Shown: in pieces, positions 8,050 to 16,580 of the stretch
Position numbering within the stretch: the first letter of the stretch is position 1
How the letters are laid out: each line of letters starts with the position of its first letter
Assembly (NCBI GenBank): GCA_964576075.1
Contig: CAZNTX010000001.1
Coordinates: forward strand, 119,932 to 183,931
From: Thermohalobaculum sp964576075
GTDB taxonomy: Bacteria > Pseudomonadota > Alphaproteobacteria > Rhodobacterales > Rhodobacteraceae
DNA: 64,000 nucleotides
Reading direction: 5' to 3'
Program-made: the position numbers and the translations under genes
The notes under the pieces: model-generated
Told to the model about the DNA's origin: nothing
The model's database searches: none
What the model saw: only the letters and a program-made list of their open reading frames with translations

Positions 8050-9194
8050 CCGCGCCCACCGCCACCTGGTCCTACCCCACCGCCATCCGCTTCGGCGCCG
8101 GCCGCATCGCGGAGCTGCCAGAGGCCTGCGCCGCGGCGGGGATCGCGCGGCCCCTCCTCGTGACCGACCGGGGACTCGCGGCGCTGCCGGTCACCGAGCG
8201 GGCGCTCGCGATCCTCGACGGTGCGGGGCTCGGCGCCGCGGTGTTCTCGGAGGTCGACGCCAACCCGACCGACGCCAATCTCGCCGCGGGGATCGAGGTC
8301 TTCCGCGCGGGCGGGCATGACGGGGTGGTGGCCTTCGGCGGCGGCTCGGCGCTCGATCTCGGCAAATGCGTCGCCTTCCAGGCCGGGCAGTCCCGCCCGG
8401 TCTGGGATTTCGAGGATATCGGCGACTGGTGGACGCGGGCCGACGCCGCCGCCATCGCCCCCGTCGTCGCGGTGCCGACGACGGCGGGCACGGGCTCGGA
8501 GGTCGGCCGCGCGGGCGTGCTGACGAATTCCGAGACCCACACCAAGAAGGTGATCTTCCACCCCAAGATGCTGCCCGCGCAGGTGATCTGCGATCCCGAG
8601 CTCACCGTCTCCATGCCCCCGCCCGTGACCGCGGGGACGGGGATGGACGCGCTCGCCCATTGCCTCGAGGCCTATTGCAGCCCGCATTACCACCCGATGT
8701 CGGCGGGGATCGCGCTCGAGGGGCTGCGGCTCGTCAAGGAGTATCTCCCGCGCGCCTTCGACGACGGCGAGGATCTCGAGGCGCGGGCGCAGATGATGAG
8801 CGCGGCGGCGATGGGCTCGGTCGCCTTCCAGAAGGGGCTCGGCGCCGTGCATGCGCTCTCCCACCCGGTCGGCGCGCTCTATGGGACGCATCACGGGACG
8901 ACGAACGCCGTGGTGATGCCGACCGTGCTGCGCTTCAACCGGGTCGCCATCGAGGACCAGATGTCCCGCGCGGCCGGCTATCTGGCGATCGAGGGCGGGC
9001 TCGACGGGGTGATCGCCTGGGTCGAGAGCCTGAACCGGCGCTTCTCGATCCCGGAACGGCTCTCCGCCCTCGGGGTCGATCGCGAGCGCATCGCCGAGAT
9101 GGCCGCCATGGCGGTGGTCGACCCGACGGCGGGGGGCAACCCGCTCCCGCTCACCGAGGAGATCGCGGCCGAGCTCTACGACCGGGTGATCTGA
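8046..9194 (+). CDS. Iron-containing alcohol dehydrogenase
   Basis: 382 residues of the group III Fe-dependent alcohol dehydrogenase family. The nucleotide-binding region FGGGSALDLGK lies near residue 98 and TTAGTGSEV near 143. Metal ligands are in GTGMDALAHCLEAY near 196 and in HALSHPVGALYGTHHG near 270. It interconverts an alcohol and an aldehyde with NAD(P)H. ATGA overlap with the aldehyde dehydrogenase places it in the same transcript as the ligase and TRAP genes. The substrate is unknown; a gamma-glutamyl amino alcohol is the pathway-based guess. Confidence 0.92.
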   Translation: MTAPTATWSYPTAIRFGAGRIAELPEACAAAGIARPLLVTDRGLAALPVTERALAILDGAGLGAAVFSEVDANPTDANLAAGIEVFRAGGHDGVVAFGGGSALDLGKCVAFQAGQSRPVWDFEDIGDWWTRADAAAIAPVVAVPTTAGTGSEVGRAGVLTNSETHTKKVIFHPKMLPAQVICDPELTVSMPPPVTAGTGMDALAHCLEAYCSPHYHPMSAGIALEGLRLVKEYLPRAFDDGEDLEARAQMMSAAAMGSVAFQKGLGAVHALSHPVGALYGTHHGTTNAVVMPTVLRFNRVAIEDQMSRAAGYLAIEGGLDGVIAWVESLNRRFSIPERLSALGVDRERIAEMAAMAVVDPTAGGNPLPLTEEIAAELYDRVI

Positions 9195-9243
9195 GCCCCT
9201 TGAAAAACCGCCCGCGCTGTCCGACCATCGGGCCGCGACAGGC

Positions 9244-9462
9244 ATGGGGGGAGGCATGGCGCGGAATTGGGCGCTTCTGGGCTCGGCGGCCGCATTCGCG
9301 GTCTTCGCGGGCAATGTGAGCCTCGGCGCCTTCGGGCCGGGGCCGGTGCTGGGCGACGTCCTGGAAATGCTCGCCTTGTTCGTCTCCTGCGTGCTATTCG
9401 TCGTGGCGGCGCTCGCAGCCGAGCGCCGGGCCCATCTGAGCCGCAACGACAAGGGGCAATGA
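9244..9462 (+). CDS. Small two-helix membrane protein preceding the second TRAP operon
   Basis: 72 residues with two hydrophobic stretches, at about 9-30 and 35-58, followed by a basic hydrophilic tail (AERRAHLSRNDKGQ). I do not recognise a family. It sits 22 nt before the second TRAP receptor and reads in the same direction, so it may be part of that transporter. The start is uncertain: ATG at 9244 has a weak ribosome-binding site, and ATG at 9256 has GGGGGGAGG only 1 nt away, which is too close for normal use. Size and composition support a real membrane peptide, but no function can be assigned. Confidence 0.5.
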   Translation: MGGGMARNWALLGSAAAFAVFAGNVSLGAFGPGPVLGDVLEMLALFVSCVLFVVAALAAERRAHLSRNDKGQ

Positions 9463-9484
9463 CCCCGACAGGGAGGAGACCAGG

Positions 9485-10657
9485 ATGACCCACGGAGATC
9501 GCTCCGTCGGGCGCGCGGAGGCCGACACGCTCGCCTCCGAGGAGCGCCGCAATTTCCTCAAGATCGCGGGCACCACCGGCTTCACCGCCGCCGTGGTCGC
9601 CGGCGCCGCGGGCACGCTCGGCTCGACCGAGGCCGCCGCGCAGACCGCGCGCGAGGAGCGCGAGCGCGAGGCCGCCGCCGAGCAGACGCTGACGCTCGCG
9701 ACCGAGTATGTCATCGGGACGACGCGCAGCTACCCGATGATGCAGCTCGACTTCAAGGAGAACATCCAGAACGCCTCCAACGGGCGGATCTATGTGCGCC
9801 TGCAGCCCGGCGGGCAGCTCGGCGTGGGCTCGGCGCTCGCGCAGAAGGTGCAGGCGGGCACGGTGCAGGCGGGGCAGTTCTCGCTATCCAACTTCGCGCC
9901 CTTCGCCCCTGCGGTGGATCTGATCAACCTCCCCTATTTCTGCGGCGCCAACCAGCGCTTCGTGAACCTCGTGACCTCCGATGTCTGGGCCGCGGAGGTG
10001 AACACCCGCGTCGAGGCCAAGGGCTTCAAGCCGCTCTTCTATTTCTGCATCGACCCGCGCGTCGTCGCGGTGCGTAGGGGCGCGGGCGATCCGGTTCTCA
10101 CGCCCGCCGACATGGCCGGCATCAAGTTCCGCGTGCCGGGCTCCAAGATGCTGCAGCAATACTACCGGATGATCGGCGCGAACCCGACGCCGGTGGCCTG
10201 GGGCGAGACGCCCTCGGCGATCAAGCAGGGGGTGGCGGACGCGCTCGACCCCGCCGTCGGCGCGCTCTATGCCTTCGGCTTCAAGGACATCCTCAGCCAC
10301 GTCACCTTCACCCAGGCGGTGCCGGACAGCCAGTCCTACGCCTGCAACCTCGAGTGGTTCGAGAGCCTCGACGGCGCGCTCCAGGAGGCGATGATGTGGG
10401 CCTCGGAGATGACCTTCCACCAGAACCTCGCCAAGGTGCCCTCGGCGCGGGCCTTCGCCATGGCGGAGATGCGCAAATCCGGCGTCGAGTTCCACTCGCT
10501 CACCGAGGACCAGCTCGCCGAATGGCAGGAGGCCGGCGGCTATCAGCGCGCGGAGTGGGACCCGTTCAAGGCGGAACTCGCGGGCTCGATGGAGACCTTC
10601 GACAAGCTCGTCGAGGCCGCCGACACCCGCGGGCGCTACTACGTCCACGACGCGTGA
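9485..10657 (+). CDS. dctP: TRAP transporter solute-binding protein, second system
   Basis: 390 residues with a long N-terminus holding a twin-arginine motif (RRNFLKIAG at about 21-29) and a hydrophobic stretch ending near EAAAQ, so probably Tat-exported. The mature domain carries PGGQLGVGSALAQKVQAGT near residue 100 and IKQGVADALDPAVGALYAF near 250, in line with DctP receptors. It differs strongly from the first receptor. It precedes its small and large permeases (P-Q-M order). GGGAGGAG lies a few bases before the ATG, a strong ribosome-binding site suited to an abundant binding protein. A GC-rich hairpin follows the stop. Confidence 0.9.
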   Translation: MTHGDRSVGRAEADTLASEERRNFLKIAGTTGFTAAVVAGAAGTLGSTEAAAQTAREEREREAAAEQTLTLATEYVIGTTRSYPMMQLDFKENIQNASNGRIYVRLQPGGQLGVGSALAQKVQAGTVQAGQFSLSNFAPFAPAVDLINLPYFCGANQRFVNLVTSDVWAAEVNTRVEAKGFKPLFYFCIDPRVVAVRRGAGDPVLTPADMAGIKFRVPGSKMLQQYYRMIGANPTPVAWGETPSAIKQGVADALDPAVGALYAFGFKDILSHVTFTQAVPDSQSYACNLEWFESLDGALQEAMMWASEMTFHQNLAKVPSARAFAMAEMRKSGVEFHSLTEDQLAEWQEAGGYQRAEWDPFKAELAGSMETFDKLVEAADTRGRYYVHDA

Positions 10658-10664
10658 CCGGCCC

Positions 10665-10687
10665 GGGGGGCCGCGCGCCGGCCCCCC
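10665..10687 (+). terminator. GC-rich hairpin after the second TRAP receptor gene
   Basis: Stem GGGGGGCC (10665-10672) with GGCCCCCC (10680-10687) around a 7-nt loop, 7 nt after the receptor stop and 9 nt before the small permease start. There is no T-run. It probably stabilises receptor mRNA or attenuates readthrough, as often seen after binding-protein genes. Confidence 0.4.
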
Positions 10688-10696
10688 GCATCCCCC

Positions 10697-11203
10697 ATGC
10701 TCGAGACCCTCGACCGCAATATAGAGCGCTGGGCGCTCCTCGTCTTCTACGTCATGCTGGTGGCCACCATGGCGATCGAGGTGCTGCGCCGCGAGATCTT
10801 CGCCTATTCCTCGATCTGGGGGGAGGAGATCGTCCGCTACGCCTTCATCTATCTCGCCTGGATCGGGGCGGCGGCGGCGGTGCGCGACCGGGCGCATATC
10901 CGCATCGACGTGATCTATACCGTGCTCGGGCCGCGGGCCAAGGCGGTGCTCTATCTCTTCGGCGATCTGGTGATGCTCGCGGTCGCGGCGGTCGCCTTCT
11001 GGTGGTCGCTCGAGACGGTGGGGGTCTCCTGGCGCTTCGGCTCGGTCTCCCATGGGCTCAGGGTCTCCATGGTGTGGTTCCTGATGGCGGTGCCGATCGG
11101 CTTCGGGCTGATGATGTTCCGCCTCCTCCAATCCATCCGCCGCGATCTCCGCGATCTCGCGCGCGGCCGGCCGCCCTACGAGGGCGCGCGGCTTTTCGAC
11201 TGA
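10697..11203 (+). CDS. dctQ: TRAP transporter small permease, second system
   Basis: 168 residues with four membrane segments and the DctQ hallmarks WGEEIVRYAFIYLAWIGAA and RDRAHIRIDV near residues 36-75. These match the small-permease family much better than the first system does. It would couple the receptor at 9485 to the large permease at 11213. The gene begins 39 nt after the receptor stop, across the hairpin, and ends 9 nt before the large permease start. Confidence 0.92.
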   Translation: MLETLDRNIERWALLVFYVMLVATMAIEVLRREIFAYSSIWGEEIVRYAFIYLAWIGAAAAVRDRAHIRIDVIYTVLGPRAKAVLYLFGDLVMLAVAAVAFWWSLETVGVSWRFGSVSHGLRVSMVWFLMAVPIGFGLMMFRLLQSIRRDLRDLARGRPPYEGARLFD

Positions 11204-11212
11204 GGCGCGCAG

Positions 11213-12535
11213 ATGTGGCAGCTCCACCAAGAGCCGGAGATCGGCTGGGACTTCTACGGGCCGGTGATCCTCTTCGCCGTGCTGATCGCGCTCGGCGTGC
11301 CGGTATGGGCGGCGATCGGGGCGGCGGCGATCGTCATGCTGATGGTCTCCGGCGTTCTCCCCCTCGCGCTTCTCGGCGAGGCGATGTTCGACGGGATCGA
11401 CGCCTTCGCCCTCACCGCCATCCCGCTCTTCATCCTGACGGGGGACGTGCTGGTGCGCACCGGGCTCTCCCGGCGCTTCCTCGACGTGGCGGAGGCGCTC
11501 ACCTGCTGGGCCCGGGGCGGCTTCGGCTCGGCGACGGTGCTGGTCTGCGGCATGTTCTCGGCGATCTCGGGCTCGGATGCGGCGGGCGCCGCCGCGGTCG
11601 GGCGGATGACCATCGCGCGCCTCGTCGAGAGCGGCTATCCGAGACCCTACGCCTGCGCGCTCGTCGCCGCGGGGGCGTGCACCGGGATCCTGATCCCGCC
11701 CTCCATCGCCTATATCATCCTCGGCCTCGTCCTCGGCATCTCGGCGGCGACGCTCTTCAAGGCGGCGCTGATCCCGGGGCTCCTGATCCTCGGCGCGATC
11801 CTGGTGACCAACATCGTGGTCAACCGCCGCTACGCCTACGAAGGCGGCGGGCTCATGACCGTCGGCGAATGGGCCGGCAATCTCGGCCGCGCGCTCGCCC
11901 GGGGGTGGTATGCGTTCCTGGTGCCCGGCATCATCTTCTACGGCATCTTCTCGGGCCGCCTCACGCCGACGGAGGCGGGCGCCACGGCGGTCGTCGTCAC
12001 CATCTTCATCGGCTTCGTGATCGGCACGCTCAGGCTCTCGGATTTCCCGGCGATGCTCGTCTCCTCTGCCAAGGTCTCCGGCGTCATCCTGCCGATCATC
12101 GCGATGTCGCTGCCGCTCGCGCAGACCATGGCGGCCCTCGGGGTGCCGCAGGGCTTCGTCGCCGGCGTCACCTCGCTGACCGACGACCCCGTGGGCATCG
12201 TCCTCCTGATGATCCTCATTCTGATCGCGGCGGGCTGCGTGATGGAGACGACGCCCAACATCGTGATCCTCGCGCCGATCCTGAAGCCGCTCGCCGACGA
12301 GATCGGGATGAACGAGATCCAGTTCTGCGTGATGATGATCACCGCCCTCGGGGTCGGCTTCATCACGCCCCCGCTCGGGCTCAACCTCTTCGTCGTCTCC
12401 GGGCTCACGGGCGAGTCGATCCTCAAGATCGCCGTGCGCGCGGTGCCCTTCGTGCTCTCGATGCTGGTGGTGGTGCTCTTCATCGCCTTCGTGCCGAGCC
12501 TTTCGACCACGCTCCTGCCGGAGATCTACCGATGA
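11213..12535 (+). CDS. dctM: TRAP transporter large permease, second system
   Basis: 440 residues with about twelve membrane segments. The family signatures are AIPLFILTGDVLVRTGLSRR near residue 60, SGSDAAGAAAVGRM near 119, GACTGILIPPSIAYIILG near 153 and TPPLGLNLFVVSGL near 385. It is the ion-driven transport subunit of the second TRAP system. Its TGA overlaps the ATG of the zinc dehydrogenase, so that enzyme is likely to act on the imported substrate. Confidence 0.94.
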   Translation: MWQLHQEPEIGWDFYGPVILFAVLIALGVPVWAAIGAAAIVMLMVSGVLPLALLGEAMFDGIDAFALTAIPLFILTGDVLVRTGLSRRFLDVAEALTCWARGGFGSATVLVCGMFSAISGSDAAGAAAVGRMTIARLVESGYPRPYACALVAAGACTGILIPPSIAYIILGLVLGISAATLFKAALIPGLLILGAILVTNIVVNRRYAYEGGGLMTVGEWAGNLGRALARGWYAFLVPGIIFYGIFSGRLTPTEAGATAVVVTIFIGFVIGTLRLSDFPAMLVSSAKVSGVILPIIAMSLPLAQTMAALGVPQGFVAGVTSLTDDPVGIVLLMILILIAAGCVMETTPNIVILAPILKPLADEIGMNEIQFCVMMITALGVGFITPPLGLNLFVVSGLTGESILKIAVRAVPFVLSMLVVVLFIAFVPSLSTTLLPEIYR

Positions 12536-13530
12536 GGGCGCTCCTCTACGAAGCGCCGGAGCGGCTCGCGCTCCGCGAGGTGGCGGAGCCCGCGCCGGCG
12601 CCCGGGGAGGCGCTCGTCGCGGTCGAGGCGGTCGGCATCTGCGGCTCGGACATGCACGCCTATCTCGGCCACGATCCGCGCCGCCCGGCGCCCCTGGTGC
12701 TCGGCCACGAGGCGGCGGGGCGCGTGCTCGCGGGGGAGGGCCCGGGCCGGCGCGTCGCCGTCAACCCGCTCGTCACCTGCGGGACCTGCCCCGCCTGCCG
12801 CGCGGGCCGCGACAATCTCTGCCCGGACCGGCAGATCCTCTCCATGCCCCCGCGCGAGGGCGCCTTCGCCGAGCGCCTCGCGGTCCCCGAGCGCAATCTC
12901 GTCACCGTCCCGGAGGGGGTGGCGGCCGAGCACGCGGCGCTCGCCGAGCCCATCGCCTGCGGCTGGCATGCGCTGCGCCTCGCCGCCGCCCGGCTCGACC
13001 GGCCGCTGGCGGAGGCGCGGGTGCTGGTGATCGGGGGCGGCGCGATCGGGATCGGGGCCGCGCTCTCGGCCATCGCCCAAGGCGCGCCCGCCCCCTGGAT
13101 CGCCGAGACCAACCGCCTCCGCCACGCGGCCATCGAGGCCGCGGGGGCCGGGCGCGTCTACGACCCCGCCGCCGCGGCGGGGCCGGGCGAGGGGGCGGCC
13201 GATCTCGTCGTCGACGCCGTCGGCCTCCCCGCCACCCGCGCGCTCGCCTGCCGCGCCGCGCGGCCCGGGGGCGAGATCGTCCATATCGGCCTCGGCTCGG
13301 CCGAGGGGGGGATCGATGTCCGCCGGCTGACGCTCCAGGAGATCGGCTTCCTCGGCACCTACACCTACACGGCCGAGGATTTCCGCGAGACGGCGCGGGC
13401 GATCTTCGAGGGCCGGCTCGGCGCGCTCGACTGGATCGAGCGCCGCCCCCTCGCGGACGGCCCCGCCGCCTTCGCCGAGATCCGCGCGGGCCGGGCGGCC
13501 GCGCCCAAGATCGTGCTGATCCCCGGCTGA
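12532..13530 (+). CDS. Zinc-dependent alcohol/polyol dehydrogenase (MDR family)
   Basis: 332 residues. Catalytic-zinc ligands are Cys37 (GICGSDMHAY) and the His-Glu pair near 59-60 (LGHEAAG). The structural-zinc loop has Cys83, Cys86, Cys89 and Cys97, and the Rossmann motif GGGAIGIG lies near 164. This is the medium-chain dehydrogenase/reductase fold, closest in style to sorbitol, threonine or galactitol dehydrogenases. It starts within the stop codon of the TRAP large permease, implying co-translation and a role in oxidising a transported polyol or hydroxy acid. The substrate cannot be read from the sequence. Confidence 0.9.
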   Translation: MRALLYEAPERLALREVAEPAPAPGEALVAVEAVGICGSDMHAYLGHDPRRPAPLVLGHEAAGRVLAGEGPGRRVAVNPLVTCGTCPACRAGRDNLCPDRQILSMPPREGAFAERLAVPERNLVTVPEGVAAEHAALAEPIACGWHALRLAAARLDRPLAEARVLVIGGGAIGIGAALSAIAQGAPAPWIAETNRLRHAAIEAAGAGRVYDPAAAAGPGEGAADLVVDAVGLPATRALACRAARPGGEIVHIGLGSAEGGIDVRRLTLQEIGFLGTYTYTAEDFRETARAIFEGRLGALDWIERRPLADGPAAFAEIRAGRAAAPKIVLIPG

Positions 13531-13660
13531 GCGCCGGACGGGAGATCGGGGCGGCCGGGGGGCCTCTCTCCCGCGCCGACCGAGCCGCCGCCGGCGCCCG
13601 CTGTCCGTCCGCCCCAGGCCGGGAGAGCGCAGATCGCGGGCGCGGAGACGGAAACAATAT

Positions 13661-13731
13661 CGGACACTTTATGTCCGTTATTGCCGCAAATCCGGGCACT
13701 ATGTCGGAAGAACGCAGACGAGTTGCGGACA
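13661..13731 (+). promoter_or_regulatory. Candidate operator cluster upstream of hypF
   Basis: CGGACA-N5-TGTCCG (13661-13677) is a perfect 6-bp-arm palindrome. Related half-sites follow: CGGGCA at 13693-13698, with CACTATGTCGG beside it, and CGGACA at 13726-13731. Half-site starts are 32 and 33 bp apart, about three helical turns. The region is less G+C-rich than its surroundings and lies before the likely hypF ATG at 13758. A regulator binding cooperatively is inferred; I cannot name it. Confidence 0.4.
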
Positions 13732-13757
13732 TCTCGCGGAACGGGGCCGGGCGAGCG

Positions 13758-16076
13758 ATGGCGGCGGAGGGCGAGGGCAGGGCGGCGCTGATCCGCATCC
13801 GGGGCCGGGTGCAGGGCGTCGGCTTCCGCCCCTATGTGTGGCGGCTCGCGCGCGCGCACGGGCTCCGCGGGAGCGTGCGCAACGACGCCGAGGGCGTGCT
13901 GGTCCGGGCCGAGGGGCCGGGGCTCGAGGCCTTCCTCGCCGATCTCCCCTGCCATGCGCCTCCCCTCGCGCGGATCGAGTCGGTGGAGCGGCGCCCGGCT
14001 TCTGCGGGCCCCGCGCCCGCGGGTTTCGAGATCGTCGAGACGGCGGGCGGGGCGCCGCGGACCCGGGTGGCCCCCGATGCCCGGCTCTGCGCCGCTTGCG
14101 CCGCGGAGATCCGCGACCCGGCCGCCCGTCGCCACCGCCACCCCTTCGCCAACTGCACCGATTGCGGCCCCCGCTTCTCCATCCTCGAGGCCCTGCCCTA
14201 CGACCGCGCGACGACCACCATGCGGGGCTTCGCGCTCTGCGCGGCCTGCCGGGCGGAGTATGCCGACCCGGCCGACCGGCGCTTCCATGCCCAGCCGATC
14301 GCCTGCCCCGACTGCGGTCCGAGGGCTTGGCTCGAGCGGGCGGGGGCGGAGGTGCCGGGCGAGGCGGTGGCGCTCGCGGCGGCAGCGCTCAGAGCCGGGG
14401 AGATCGTGGCGATCCGGGGGCTGGGCGGCTTCCACCTCGCCTGCGACGCGACCTGCGAAGCCGCCGTCCGGCGCCTGCGCGCCCGCAAGCGGCGCCCGGC
14501 GAAGCCGTTCGCCCTGATGGCCGGCGATCTCGCGACCGTCGCCCGCCATGCCCGGCTCGACGCCGCCGCGGCCGAGGCGCTCGCCTCCCCGGCGGGGCCG
14601 ATCCTGCTCCTGCCCGCCGAGGGCGCCCCGCTCGCCCCCTCCGTCGCGCCCGGGCAGTGGGCGCTCGGCTGGATGCTGCCGACGACGCCGCTGCATGCGC
14701 TCCTGCTCGAGGCTGCGGGCGGACCGCTCGTGATGACCTCTGGCAATCGCTCCGGCGAGCCGCAGGCGACCGGGCTCGCCGAGGCGCGCGCCCGTCTCGG
14801 CCCCGTCGCCGACGCCTTCCTGATGCACGACCGCGGGATCGCCCGCCGGCTCGACGATTCGCTCGGGCGGATCGAGGGCGGCCGGCTGCGGCTTCTGCGC
14901 CGCGGGCGCGGTCATGCCCCTGCGACGCTGCCGTTGCCCGAGGCGCTCGCCGGGGCCCCTCCGGCCCTCGCCTATGGCGGGCAGCTCAAATCCGCGCTCT
15001 GCCTCGCGCGGGAGGGGGCGGCGCTCCTCACCCACCATCTCGGCGATCTCGACGAGGCGCGCACGGCCGAGGAGTTCGCCGCCGCCGACCGGGACTATGC
15101 CGCGCTCTTCGACCATGCGCCGGAGATCCTCGCCGTCGATCTCCACCCGGACTACCACGCGACCGCCGCCGGCGCGGCGCGCGCCCGGGCCGAGGGCCTG
15201 CCGCTCCATCGCATACAGCACCACCACGCCCATATCGCCGCCGCCATGGCCGAGGCGCTCTGGCCGCCGGAGGCGGGTCCGGTGATCGGCGTCGCGCTCG
15301 ACGGGCTCGGCCTCGGCCCGGACGGCACGATCTGGGGCGGGGAGTGGCTCCTCGCCGATTATCGCGGGTTCGAGCGGCTGGCCTGGCTCGCGCCCGTGCC
15401 CCTGCTCGGCGGGGCCGCGGCGAGCCGGGAGCCCTGGCGCAACCTCCTCGCGCAGCTCGACGCGGCGGGGCAGGGGGCGGCGGCGGAGCGGCTCCTCGCG
15501 GGCAAGCCGGTCGCCGCACTCCGCCGGGCCGCGGCGGCGGGGCTCGCGGGGCCACGCACCTCCTCCGCCGGCCGGCTCTTCGACGCGGTCGCCGCGGCCA
15601 TCGGCCTCGCGCCGGAGCGCCAGAGCCACGAGGGGGAGGCTGCCATGCGCCTCGAGACGGCGGCGCGCAGGGGCCTCGCCGCGGCCCGGCCCTATCCCTT
15701 CGCGGAGGCCGGCCCGGCGCTCGACCCGGGCCCGATGTGGGCCGCGCTCCTCGCCGATCTCGACCGGGGCGCACCGCCCGAGCGCATCGCCGCGGCCTTC
15801 CATCTCGGCCTCGCCGCCGCCGTGTCGGACCGCGCCCGCCGCCTCGCGCGGGCGACGGGGGCCCGCGCCGTGGCTCTCTCCGGCGGCTGTTTCCAGAACG
15901 CGACGCTGCTCGGCCTCTGCCGCGCGCGCCTCGCGGGGGTCGAGCTTCTCGTCCCGGCCGAGGCGCCGGTGAATGACGGCGGCCTCGCGCTCGGCCAGGC
16001 GGCCGTGGCCTCCGCCCGCGCGCTCGGCCTCGGCGATCTCCCGGAGACGGGCTCTCACGCATCCGCCTTGTCCTAG
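13758..16076 (+). CDS. hypF: [NiFe]-hydrogenase maturation carbamoyltransferase HypF
   Basis: 772 residues from the ATG at 13758, chosen because the acylphosphatase domain starts right after it (RIRGRVQGVGFRPYVWRLA); an in-frame ATG at 13671 would run through the palindromic operator. Domains in order: acylphosphatase (10-95), two zinc fingers with paired CAAC...C-x2-C motifs (110-185), a YrdC-like domain (200-380), and a Kae1/HypF-C domain with HHHAHIAAAMAE and ALSGGCFQNATLL. HypF makes thiocarboxamide from carbamoyl phosphate on the C-terminal Cys of HypE, the source of the CN ligands. The last codons overlap an Fnr-like box for hypA. Length is as expected for HypF. Confidence 0.95.
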   Translation: MAAEGEGRAALIRIRGRVQGVGFRPYVWRLARAHGLRGSVRNDAEGVLVRAEGPGLEAFLADLPCHAPPLARIESVERRPASAGPAPAGFEIVETAGGAPRTRVAPDARLCAACAAEIRDPAARRHRHPFANCTDCGPRFSILEALPYDRATTTMRGFALCAACRAEYADPADRRFHAQPIACPDCGPRAWLERAGAEVPGEAVALAAAALRAGEIVAIRGLGGFHLACDATCEAAVRRLRARKRRPAKPFALMAGDLATVARHARLDAAAAEALASPAGPILLLPAEGAPLAPSVAPGQWALGWMLPTTPLHALLLEAAGGPLVMTSGNRSGEPQATGLAEARARLGPVADAFLMHDRGIARRLDDSLGRIEGGRLRLLRRGRGHAPATLPLPEALAGAPPALAYGGQLKSALCLAREGAALLTHHLGDLDEARTAEEFAAADRDYAALFDHAPEILAVDLHPDYHATAAGAARARAEGLPLHRIQHHHAHIAAAMAEALWPPEAGPVIGVALDGLGLGPDGTIWGGEWLLADYRGFERLAWLAPVPLLGGAAASREPWRNLLAQLDAAGQGAAAERLLAGKPVAALRRAAAAGLAGPRTSSAGRLFDAVAAAIGLAPERQSHEGEAAMRLETAARRGLAAARPYPFAEAGPALDPGPMWAALLADLDRGAPPERIAAAFHLGLAAAVSDRARRLARATGARAVALSGGCFQNATLLGLCRARLAGVELLVPAEAPVNDGGLALGQAAVASARALGLGDLPETGSHASALS

Positions 16077-16081
16077 ATCAA
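16068..16081 (+). promoter_or_regulatory. Fnr-like box between hypF and hypA
   Basis: TTGTCCTAGATCAA matches TTGAT-N4-ATCAA with a perfect right half and two mismatches on the left. It overlaps the hypF stop codon and lies 158 nt before hypA, with a weak TTGACG further on (16108-16113). In Rhizobium leguminosarum the hyp operon is FnrN-dependent, so low-oxygen control here is plausible. This is a motif match only. Confidence 0.45.
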
Positions 16082-16238
16082 GGCCCGCCCGGTTTTTGCC
16101 GGCGACATTGACGTCATCCGGCCCCAGACCGATCGCCCGAAGAGGCGGCGGATCGAACCCTGGGAGACTTTTCGGGCCGGAGCACGAGGCCGCGCGCGCC
16201 GCGGGGGGCGAGATCCCCCGGGCGCCGGGAGGTCGGGC

Positions 16239-16580
16239 ATGCATGAGATGGCGCTCTGCGCCGGGATCCTCGAGATCGTCGAAGGTGCCGCGCGGGCCGA
16301 GGGCGCACGCCGCGTCACCCGCCTGCGCCTCGAGATCGGCCGCTTCGCCGCGGTGGAGATCGAGGCGCTGCGCTTCGGCTTCGCCATCGCCGCGCGCGGC
16401 ACGCTCGCCGAGGGCGCGGCCCTCGAGGTGATCGCGCTGCCCGGCCGGGCCGACTGTCTCGACTGCGGCGCCCGGGTCGAGATCGCCGACCGGCTCGACC
16501 CGTGCCCGCGCTGCGGCGGCGTCCGGCTCGTGCCCCGAGGGGGCGAGGAGATGCGGATCAAGGACTTGGAGGTGGTCTGA
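16239..16580 (+). CDS. hypA: Hydrogenase nickel-insertion protein HypA
   Basis: 113 residues starting MHEMALC, with the invariant N-terminal His2 that binds nickel. The two CxxC pairs (CLDC near residue 72 and CPRC near 88) form the structural zinc site. HypA works with the GTPase HypB to deliver Ni to the hydrogenase large subunit. The stop shares a base with the start of hypB (TGATG), so the two are translationally coupled. A 162-nt gap with an Fnr-like box separates it from hypF, suggesting an internal promoter. Confidence 0.96.
   Translation: MHEMALCAGILEIVEGAARAEGARRVTRLRLEIGRFAAVEIEALRFGFAIAARGTLAEGAALEVIALPGRADCLDCGARVEIADRLDPCPRCGGVRLVPRGGEEMRIKDLEVV

Noticed and set aside
9485..12535. 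Second TRAP operon as a duplicate of the first
   Set aside because: Gene order differs (P-Q-M against Q-M-P) and the receptors and permeases show little sequence resemblance.
13365..16244. 959-residue minus-strand open frame antisense to hypF
   Set aside because: The opposite strand encodes unmistakable HypF domains; the antisense frame has low-complexity Arg/Gly/Glu sequence only.
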